From the NCBI GenBank assembly GCA_015852425.1, contig JAAAIG010000019.1, positions 1 to 64,000 of the forward strand: DNA of 64,000 nucleotides, given 5' to 3'. Numbering within the stretch: the first letter of the stretch is position 1; each line of letters starts with the position of its first letter. This document shows positions 56,801-64,000 of this stretch, in pieces. The position numbers and the translations under genes were made by a program. This DNA comes from Gryganskiella cystojenkinii. Its lineage: Eukaryota > Mortierellomycota > Mortierellomycetes > Mortierellales > Mortierellaceae. The notes below the pieces were generated by a model. It was not told where the DNA came from. It was given only the letters and a program-made list of their open reading frames with translations, and searched no databases.

Positions 56801-58134
56801 AGCTCGTTCCCAGACATATGATATACGACCCAAAAACTTCAAGGAAGAAATGAAGGGAGGATAGAAGAGAAACCACCTCACATCCGCCTAGACGTCAGTA
56901 CCAGATATGCAGCTATTCTGCATGTCCTTAGCCACATCTCATGGGGCTTCCTCGGATCACACACTTTTCCCCCGTCCTCTCCATCGGGGGGAAGGTGGGA
57001 GGAGTAAACGGCCCCCTCTTTATCCCGTCTATCCATCTTGTTCCTTCGACAGGCGAAAAACGCGCATAAAATGAACGAAAAGAAAAGGGGAGGGTATATG
57101 AAGGGGATTGACGGGGCACGTTCTTTTCATACAACTCTGTTCATCTATGTTCTTTTCGTTCATATCTCACTGTTTGACCATTCGTTCGTCTTCTGGTGTC
57201 CTGCATCCACTTGGTTTTCTTTTCATTTCCCTCGTTTTACCCTCTCCACCTGCGCATGCAAATGCAAGCGCCGCCTCGCCGTTCCGTTGATGGTTTTATT
57301 TTTTATTTTCTTTTATTCTCTCTCCCTCTCTATCTTTTCTGTCTCCTGCTTTCTCTCTCGGCCACAGCCCAGCAAGTAATTTTCCCTTCTGGATTGCAAT
57401 GCAGAGAGCTATCGTGCATCCTGGCTACCAACAAATTGATCTGGTGCCCGTCCCATCTTGTGACACACCGGGGTTTCCCTCCCTTCTTCCTCCTCAGCCC
57501 TCCTCTTCCTCTCTGTTTCTCCCCCTCTCTCTCTATTTTCCTCTCCCCCTCTCTCCCTCTCGCTCTTTTCTCTTAATCGTCTGCTTCTTTGAATGGGACA
57601 ACACATGCGGGACGCACACCTCCTTTATTCTTTTTGGGTCAATTTCATCGCCCTTCTCCACAAAAAATAGTCCCACAGGACTATTGCCTTTTCAACCGAC
57701 ATCAAGTTAAATGAAATTGTGGCAACCCGGAGTGTGGCATTTTCGGTACAAAGAGTCGATGGCTGGGCTGGATTGATTTGAACCGACCGGACCGCCCCAC
57801 TCCTTGGAACAGCCCTTTCTCCCCAATCTCCCTCGTCATTTCACAGTCCTCCGTCCACACTTTTCAGTTATTGATATTAATACCTTGAGAGAGAAGTGTG
57901 GGTTTCCAGCTCTCTGCTTTCTTCATTTATTTCTCTTTCTCGTGTCTCTCGCTCTCTCTCCCCTCTTATCCTTAACCGTCGCTCAATCGCTCCCCTCGCA
58001 CACCTCAAGCAAACCTATCCTATCCTCTATCAACTACAACCGCTTTTAAACCAAAAGGCTTACCATCATTCAATTTATCTGTTCTTTACCCTCACAGACT
58101 CCCTCAAGACTTTCACCCCAAGGACACTTCTTCG
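53845..58134. other. 4.3-kb gene-poor region
   Basis: The longest stretch without a recognised gene. It contains the mtHSP70 3' side, scattered short open frames with biased composition, and long T/C-rich tracts (56100-56460, 57300-57560, 57880-57990). The last few hundred bases look like a fungal promoter/5'UTR for the gene at 58135. A long upstream intron, a non-coding RNA or an unconserved gene could lie here; I could not support any. Confidence 0.4.
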
Positions 58135-59214
58135 ATGGGTGCTATCCAATCCTTCCTCGCTGCCGATCTCAGCCAGCATCGCCAACAGCAGCAGCAGCAG
58201 CAGCAGCAGTTATCATCACAACAACAACAGCAACACCAAGCACAACAACAACACAGCAGTCCTCCTCCATATGAGCCGGTAGAGGCCTACTGCAACATGC
58301 TGTCGTCCTTGATCCAAAAAAGATACCAAGAAGCCCTCGACTATTGCACACCGCCCACATCTCAGCCCTGCCGCCGTATCTACCGAAACTGGCACCCGGA
58401 TGATCAGCAACGTCAAGAGAAGCAATTGGAGCATTCCAAGAACCGGTTCTTGCTTTCCTACCCAGCTGAGAAGTACAACCTCGTTCGGGATGATGATCAT
58501 TCGCCGGTTGTAAACCCGTTCTTCAATCTCTCGGGACTATTCTTTTGTGCGACCGGTTCGCCTCTGGAGAGCGAGCTGGACGAGACTGGCGCTGGTGCTG
58601 GTGGACCCGTCGTGACTTCGCCTTATGGGAAAACCCGGTTCCAAGTCGAGTTTGGTCAGATACAGCGTCAGATGTTCCCCGAGTTCAAGTTGTATTTTGC
58701 TGACCATTACCGAGTCGTTGGCGATTGGTATATCCAATTGATTGTCGTCCCGAGTTGGAATGTTCAATTGGAGGAGCAATGCGTTCAACAGGGAATGATC
58801 TTGCTCGATATCGCCCACAACCCATTCTTCTACAAGGCCGACGATGGACAGTTCTGGGTGAGCAATTCGCCCAAGTTATGGATGGAGTTGTTTATCGGTT
58901 GCGATACCATCCCGACCACGGATATGGGCGAGATTGTTGAAAGTCGTCTTCATGAAAAGGTCCGCAAGACCAGGAACCTGATGACGGAACAAGAAGAGCG
59001 TGAGCGACATGCTCGGGTCCTTGAGAACGTCGCCAGGGATCTGATGCAGTTGGCGCAAGGTCTCAGGGAAGGTCGTGGGTCGATGGATCGTGAGATTGTC
59101 GATCTTACTTACGCGGTGTCCATGTCGCGGACGCAACTTGGTGTGATACAGTCTCGAGAATCCGCGCCTTCGTTTATCGACGGCGCCTACAAGGAAGATT
59201 CTCGAGAGGAATAA
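58135..59214 (+). CDS. polyQ protein with PHYHIP-C-like domain
   Basis: One exon, 359 residues. After MGAIQSFLAADL comes a Gln-rich stretch (CAG/CAA repeats, residues 16-43), then a conserved-looking body with YEPVEAYCNMLSSLIQKRYQEAL, VNPFFNLSGLFFC, MFPEFKLYFADHYRVVGDWYIQLIVVPSW, LLDIAHNPFFYKADDGQFWVS and a C-terminal coiled coil (VRKTRNLMTEQEERERHARVLE). The pattern YFADxY...WYxxLxVxP...C...L...NPFF resembles the C-terminal domain of animal phytanoyl-CoA-hydroxylase-interacting proteins (PHYHIP). That link is from memory of the motif spacing and is tentative. The glycine at position 2 could be N-myristoylated (MGAIQS), suggesting membrane association. The gene is certainly coding; its function is unknown. 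Confidence 0.75.
   Translation: MGAIQSFLAADLSQHRQQQQQQQQQLSSQQQQQHQAQQQHSSPPPYEPVEAYCNMLSSLIQKRYQEALDYCTPPTSQPCRRIYRNWHPDDQQRQEKQLEHSKNRFLLSYPAEKYNLVRDDDHSPVVNPFFNLSGLFFCATGSPLESELDETGAGAGGPVVTSPYGKTRFQVEFGQIQRQMFPEFKLYFADHYRVVGDWYIQLIVVPSWNVQLEEQCVQQGMILLDIAHNPFFYKADDGQFWVSNSPKLWMELFIGCDTIPTTDMGEIVESRLHEKVRKTRNLMTEQEERERHARVLENVARDLMQLAQGLREGRGSMDREIVDLTYAVSMSRTQLGVIQSRESAPSFIDGAYKEDSREE
58183..58209 (+). repeat. CAG/CAA trinucleotide repeat (polyQ)
   Basis: A CAA followed by eight CAG codons makes a polyglutamine tract near the N-terminus of the PHYHIP-like protein. More CAA/CAG units follow after a short gap to 58256. Confidence 0.9.
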
Positions 59215-59964
59215 GCTCGTTTCTTTAGCCGTAGCATCCCTACTTGCGCGCATCGCTTTTCATTGTTTTTTGTCTTCTCTTCATCGTTTTTTTTTTTTTT
59301 TGTCGTTTTCGTTCTCTCTACTTCGTCCTCTTCCAAAGCATTTTTCTTTCCGTTTTATCAAAATCATTTTTTTTTATACCATCACCCTTTCGTTTGTTTG
59401 TAAAGTATCTTTTCTAATAATAACAAGTCGTCTATTTTTCATCATCATTGGCATGGAACAACCTGCAACCTTTTGTGTATATCTGCAACCTTTTGTGTAT
59501 ATCTGACAATCACGAAAGAGTTTCCCCCGCATGAGCTCATTTGTGATGATATCCAAACTGACTGCCAGGACCAAATCGAACCTCTTCATTGTTAAACGTC
59601 GCGTGCAGCTGTGGTACAACGGAATGTGATCTGTACGACAGGCTGGAACACAGTCCAACGGATCTCTTCGCATGCGGCAAGTACCTGAGCAATAAAAAAA
59701 AAACGGCGCTCAGCCAACCATCATCTCTTTGGCTGCGATTGAGGTCGATGTCGGTGCTGTTCCTGAGTTTTTTTGAGTGTCTGCATCAACGTTGTATGCA
59801 ATAACTCGAGGCTCACCAACTTCCTTTCTCAACACTTTGTACCCTTTTCTTTTCTTTTTAAATAAGCACTCTGCATCACATTGTCCACTTAATCGATACG
59901 CACGCTCTCCCCGTTGCCTCTTGCTCAGCTCCAAGCTCCAAACATACCACTTGTTTCATACCTC
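59215..59964. other. intergenic region, PHYHIP-like gene to aspartic protease
   Basis: 750 bp. Contains T-rich 3' sequence, a two-copy 20-bp tandem repeat (59463-59502) and C/T-rich sequence leading into the protease start. No coding region was recognised. Confidence 0.45.
59463..59502 (+). repeat. 20-bp tandem repeat, two perfect copies
   Basis: Unit CTGCAACCTTTTGTGTATAT, two identical copies followed by CTG. Each copy holds TGTATAT, close to the core of Pumilio-type RNA sites. It lies 250 bp past the PHYHIP-like stop, so probably within or near its 3'UTR. Confidence 0.85.
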
Positions 59965-62938
59965 ATGAATCATCACTCTCGTTTTCATCATGCTCCCTCA
60001 CCATCTCATGTACACTCATCGTCATTATCGTCACTCATTACCTCATATCGAAGGCTGGTCCTTGTTTCAACTTTGATTCTTTTGCTGGGTCCAGATTTGA
60101 GCTTCTTTTCATCTCCATCTTCCGCCTCGTCCCTCTGCTCAGCCGCACCAGCATTTTGGACCCCACTCACAGATGCATTCGACGCTCTGATACACCCGCA
60201 TGGAAATGCAGCGGAAGAGATCAAACCAGAGCCTGCGGCAACAGTTCCTGTTGCGCCGAGCGACTCTGGCACATCGGTGTCAACGGCAACTGTTCATCTG
60301 ACAGCCACAGCGGATGACTACGGCGTTGTTCAACTCGACCTTGAGGGTGATCCCAATTGCGATTACACAACCAAAGTTAAGATCGCTGGCACTGAGGTAA
60401 GACTCTAAGAATGACCTTTGAAGCAAAGATTGCGCGCGCATAAGTGTTCGTTGTTGAGAACGATTCTCACTCCTCCTTATTTTAAATATCACTGCACTGG
60501 CGCCCGATAGTACAATGTCATTATCGACACGGGTAGTGCCCATTTCGCAGTAGCATCTAGTGCATGTCGCGACTGTGTGATCCCACACAAGGATCATTAC
60601 CGACCTAACGAGGAAGAGGAGATACCCATCGACATGGATCCAGTATCTATATCCACGACGGTAGACCATGGGGACTCTTTGAATAGTCTTTTGAGACCTC
60701 GGCCACCAGCCTTCGCTCCCATCATCGCCTCTCTTCTTAGTCATTCAATTTTCCCAAGCAGCACCGCTGATATCGAACCTTTGAAGGCTACGCCTAGCAT
60801 CAATGCAACTCCACAGAATCAATTCATTGTTTCCCTAGGACATAGCTTTCCTTCGGCGGTACTTCCAAGCAGAACTGCGACCACTGCTACCACCTCGACA
60901 ACAACAACCGCGACTCCTTTTTTAAAACCCGCAACAATAGTGCCAGCACCTCTTCACAATCCAGGTATTATACCCGTAGATATCCCGCATAACAACCAAG
61001 ATACGCTCACTCGCAACAACAGCGACTTTTTGTCTCGGGAAAGTCAGGTCAGAGCAATGGCCACATCTCTCGGTAACCACTTAACAGGACTGCAACCGAA
61101 CAATCAAAAGCCACTACCACTTCTCGCTTCTCTACCAACAACAATTGCTGTTGAAGCAAAAATGTCGATCCAGACTCGATCGTCCGCTATCACAACAAGG
61201 AACGAAAGAAAGAGCAATATAAGCAGCAGTAGTAAGCAAAAAAGAGGCGGGAAAGCACTTGTTGCCGCTCCCGCAGAGAATCTCTATCCTCTCTCCGACA
61301 CCGCAAAGGAGCATGGTGGCCAGACGATTCGAGTTAGTTATGGAATCAAGTCACATTCGGTTGGCTGGAGTGGCGTGATGACCTCGGATCTGATGACGAT
61401 CGAGATGGCCAAGGTGATACCCCCAGGGAACAAAGTTGCTGCTGTTAATGGTGCTGTCACAACCGATATGACCTTGAAACCGGGCGAGACCATGGAAAAG
61501 GAGGTCAATGTCGAGTTTGCGGCCATCATGGAAAATACTGGGTTCTTTAGTCAGGAATGTGGTGCTCAACATGGAATCTGGGGTCTCGGCTATAGTTCCC
61601 TGAGCGTCGATCACAAGCCCACACTTCTGGACACCCTCTCCGCCAGGATGAAGATCCCCAATGGATTTGCTCTACAGCTCTGTGGTCGAACAGCTAACAC
61701 GACCAAATCCGGCAACATTTTCCTGGGTGGATACGCTCAGTCGCACATCGTGGACCCGATGCAATTCGTCCCCTTGGTGAAGAAGGACTGGTACCAAGTC
61801 CGACTCGATGGATTCAAGGTCAAGGGTGAGCCCGTCAAGGGCATGGTAAACCTGAACTTACCGAAAACAATTGTCGACAGTGGCACGACCAATATCCTGA
61901 TGAGCCACTACAACCTGCAGTTCTTGATCCAATCCTTGGCCTCATCGGGGATCGTGAAATGGTCGAGTCTAATCCCGGAACAAGATGTGCAAAACTTTTG
62001 GTTCAAGAACGCAGTTCTGAGATTACCAAGATCGAGTTTTGAGATTGTGACCCAAGCCAGGGCTGTAGAGGTTGTTCTCTCTGGGATCGATATCCCAATT
62101 TACACTAGTAGTTTCCTAAGGATCAAGACAGTCCCGCCTGGACAGGCGCCCGCTGGCTATGTGGATTTCTGGTGGCATGGTAACGCCCTTTCCCCTGTTG
62201 TTGACTCTCTACATCGACACTTTTTTTTATTTTCTTTTCTTTTGGGACGTTGCATGAACGCTGATCGTATTTTTATCTCTTCATTCTTTCTCCCTTTTTC
62301 CCCCTTTTTTTTTTATTCTTCGTCCTTCCACGACAGGGTTCGCATCGAGTACTTCACCAGACGCAGTCGAGGCCGAGCATGAGAGTGGTGGGGCTGTGAT
62401 GCCTGGCAGTGTCGGCACGATCCTGGGCGAGACGCTATTTGCAGGCAAAGTCGTCTATTTTGAGCGTGGCAATGACGATGCAGAACCTGGTGACGCAGAT
62501 TTTGGTCGCATTGGGTTTGCAAGGGGTCAAAATTGTTTTGGACCTTCGACCCATTCCTCCGTTGATGTCCTTGCGGCCCAGGGAGAATTGGCCAAGATTG
62601 ACGTGGCCGGTCTCGGGCCTGTACGAGTCGCGGCCACCAGCGATGCGAATGCTCGACTGGGACCAGTGGGGTCGTCATCATCATCATCGTCGTCATCCGG
62701 ACCAGGATCGGCAACAACCGGTCAATTCCCGAACGTATCAATAGCGTCGATCCCAACTGCCAACAACAATACCGGCGGTCAGCACACGATCCACTTTAAA
62801 GGATTCGATGGCCCAATTCGGCTGATGGGCGGTGGTGGTATGTCGTTGTCTCCGTTGATGAGTGGAGAGACCAACACGGGGTTTTTACGGACACTGGCTG
62901 CAAGCTTGATTGTGGCTGTGGTCGCAGGGATGCTTTAA
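59965..62938 (+). CDS. beta-secretase/yapsin-like GPI-type aspartic protease
   Basis: Exons 59965-60396, 60511-62179, 62337-62938; 900 residues. A hydrophobic segment near residues 30-50 (LVLVSTLILLLG) acts as signal peptide or anchor. The two catalytic motifs are IIDTGSAHFAV (Asp codon 60526) and TIVDSGTTNI (Asp codon 61876). Between lobes, FALQLCGR, GNIFLGGY, KDWYQVRLDGFKVKGE and VDSGTTN recall BACE/memapsin, and the end (FLRTLAASLIVAVVAGML) is a hydrophobic GPI-type or membrane tail after a Ser/Gly-rich stalk. About 220 extra residues follow the first active site, Ser/Thr/Asn-rich, ending at a KQKRGGK dibasic site, much like the processed loop of yapsins. It likely sheds or matures cell-wall proteins at the plasma membrane. 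Confidence 0.88.
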
Positions 62939-63531
62939 TAACAGCATCACGATGTTGCATGAACCAAGTCCCCTTTCGCCATGTCAGAGATAATAAAAAA
63001 ATTACCTACTGTATATGTTGCCTTCCAGGGTCCCACAAAGGCACCTGACGCTCTGTTGTCCAACTTGGTGGCGCATCGTCATTAATTTTTTGAGGAAAAG
63101 CTTGATCCAAATAGGCTCTGCCTGTGAGGGCACAGACATGATGACCGATGGAGACACAAGGGTTATTCTTGAGGACCAGTGACGACTCAAAGAATAATAA
63201 TCATGACGACACGAGCTATCTCTGGAGAGAGGGCAAGGAAAAAGAGGAAAGGAAACGCCCTGTCCAGTTGTCCAGGTCCAGTCTGTTTTCCGAGTCCGAA
63301 TCAGCCCAAGCCCAGAGCATGCACGCTTCTCGGTCCAGGAACGCACTCTGCAGCAGTGGTCATGAAAAAGCAGTACTGACCTTGTTTCAATCTTTGGGCT
63401 CGGTCCATTTTTCTTTCTCCTTCCTTTGTTTCTTCAACTGCCACACTCTCCTTTCTCGTCACCTCTTCCCCACCCATATCCTTTATACCTCTCTCTTTTC
63501 CTTCCTCTTTGTTATCCCTCGACCCTCTCTG
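62939..63531. other. intergenic region before the last gene
   Basis: 590 bp. AATAAA at 62992-62997 may serve protease mRNA. The second half is C/T-rich and leads to the ATG at 63532, so it probably holds that promoter. Short open frames here show no recognisable protein. Confidence 0.45.
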
Positions 63532-64000
63532 ATGGCAGACACTTCTTCAACAGCTGCGGGTAGCAACCCACCGCCAACCTACTACAAATTCATCGGCATG
63601 GCCCTCGCTGTTTCAAGCGGTACGACTCACTCTTCACTTGATTCACCATTCTCATTCGCATTGTCTATTACATGCGCATCCTCATGACCATGCAGTGACT
63701 ACCCAATCAAACGAATTCAGTGCCTCGACTACACCAGCAATAACAAACGCACTTGCAGCCAAAGCCTGCGATAACTCTTGCGGACTCCATCTTGAGATAT
63801 CCTTTCAAGGAACACTTCCCTGCTTGCCTGTCCTGCCTCTCTTTCCTTCGTTCCGCGCCTTATTTTGCATCCTATCTTTCTCTGTCTCTCTCTCTCTCTC
63901 TTTACCCCCTTTTTTTCGCACCACTCTCGTTCCTTGTTCGACAGTTCAACAGCGTCTTTTTTAACTACGTTTTTTTTGTTTGTGTCATGATTCCTGGGAA
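63532..64000 (+). CDS. 5' end of a membrane protein gene, possibly NIPA-like Mg2+ transporter
   Basis: ATG at 63532 opens a first exon ending at a GTACGA donor at 63620 (MADTSSTAAGSNPPPTYYKFIGMALAVSS). The last part resembles the start of the first helix in NIPA magnesium transporters (YKFIGMALAISSS...). A second exon could start after TGCAG at 63696 and stays open to about 63960 (VTTQSNEFSASTTPAITNALAAK), but this does not match the NIPA first helix, so the true second exon may lie beyond the window. The gene is cut by the window end. Family call is tentative. Confidence 0.4.

Noticed and set aside
63002..63346. 114-codon minus-strand frame near the last gene
   Set aside because: Trp/Ser/Arg-rich with no recognisable motif and no supporting splice or promoter context.

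Overview
This window is nuclear DNA of a filamentous, intron-rich fungus. The evidence is short GT-AG introns (about 70-150 nt, with 450-640 nt first introns in ribosomal and elongation-factor genes), fungus-specific genes (SSD1, ATG27, a Crz1-like factor, a GPI-type aspartic protease), and several genes usual in animals but missing or reduced in yeasts (a full BRPF-type bromodomain/PHD/PWWP protein, MMTAG2, MOB4, DDAH, UBE2S with its LRRL tail, a hyaluronan-synthase-like enzyme, a beta-secretase-like protease). That mix suggests an early-diverging lineage such as Mortierellomycota. The placement is inference; no rRNA or other taxonomic marker is present. I see no phage, plasmid, CRISPR array, tRNA, rRNA or intact transposon. 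There is one 10-N assembly gap (14968-14977).

Layout. 1-5.2 kb: 3' part of an SSD1/DIS3L2 gene (+). 5.8-6.9 kb: LigB-type extradiol dioxygenase (+). 6.9-8.6 kb: MMTAG2 homologue (-), divergent from elongation factor 1-beta (+, 8.9-10.3 kb). 10.9-16.1 kb, all on minus: PAM16, HSP60 and a UBE2S-like E2 enzyme. 16.3-17.9 kb: Crz1-like zinc-finger factor (-). 20.4-21.8 kb: MOB4/phocein (+). 22.2-25.1 kb: Ser/Thr kinase (-). 26.5-27.6 kb: DDAH (-), divergent from ATG27 (+, 28.1-29.6 kb). 29.9-30.8 kb: RPL39 (-). 32.4-34.3 kb: ORC2 (+). 34.4-40.9 kb: ten-exon BRPF-like gene (-). 41.2-42.3 kb: p23 co-chaperone (-), divergent from RPL6 (+, 43.1-44.5 kb). 46.1-48.3 kb: hyaluronan-synthase-like GT2 (+). 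49.0-51.0 kb: membrane-anchored M24 aminopeptidase (+). 51.4-53.8 kb: mitochondrial HSP70 (+). 53.8-58.1 kb: gene-poor. 58.1-59.2 kb: polyQ protein with a PHYHIP-like domain (+). 60.0-62.9 kb: beta-secretase-like aspartic protease (+). 63.5 kb to the end: first exon of a NIPA-like gene (+).

How the genes relate. Most are independent housekeeping units. Protein folding and mitochondrial import stand out: PAM16 is the Hsp70-motor regulator, mtHSP70 is the motor, HSP60 folds imported proteins, and p23 serves cytosolic Hsp90. SSD1 (a Cbk1/NDR target in yeast) and a MOB4-type STRIPAK subunit are morphogenesis-linked, and the HAS-like synthase and the GPI-type protease probably act at the cell surface. 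Exon boundaries were placed by hand from splice motifs, reading-frame continuity and recalled family sequences. They are predictions without transcript support.
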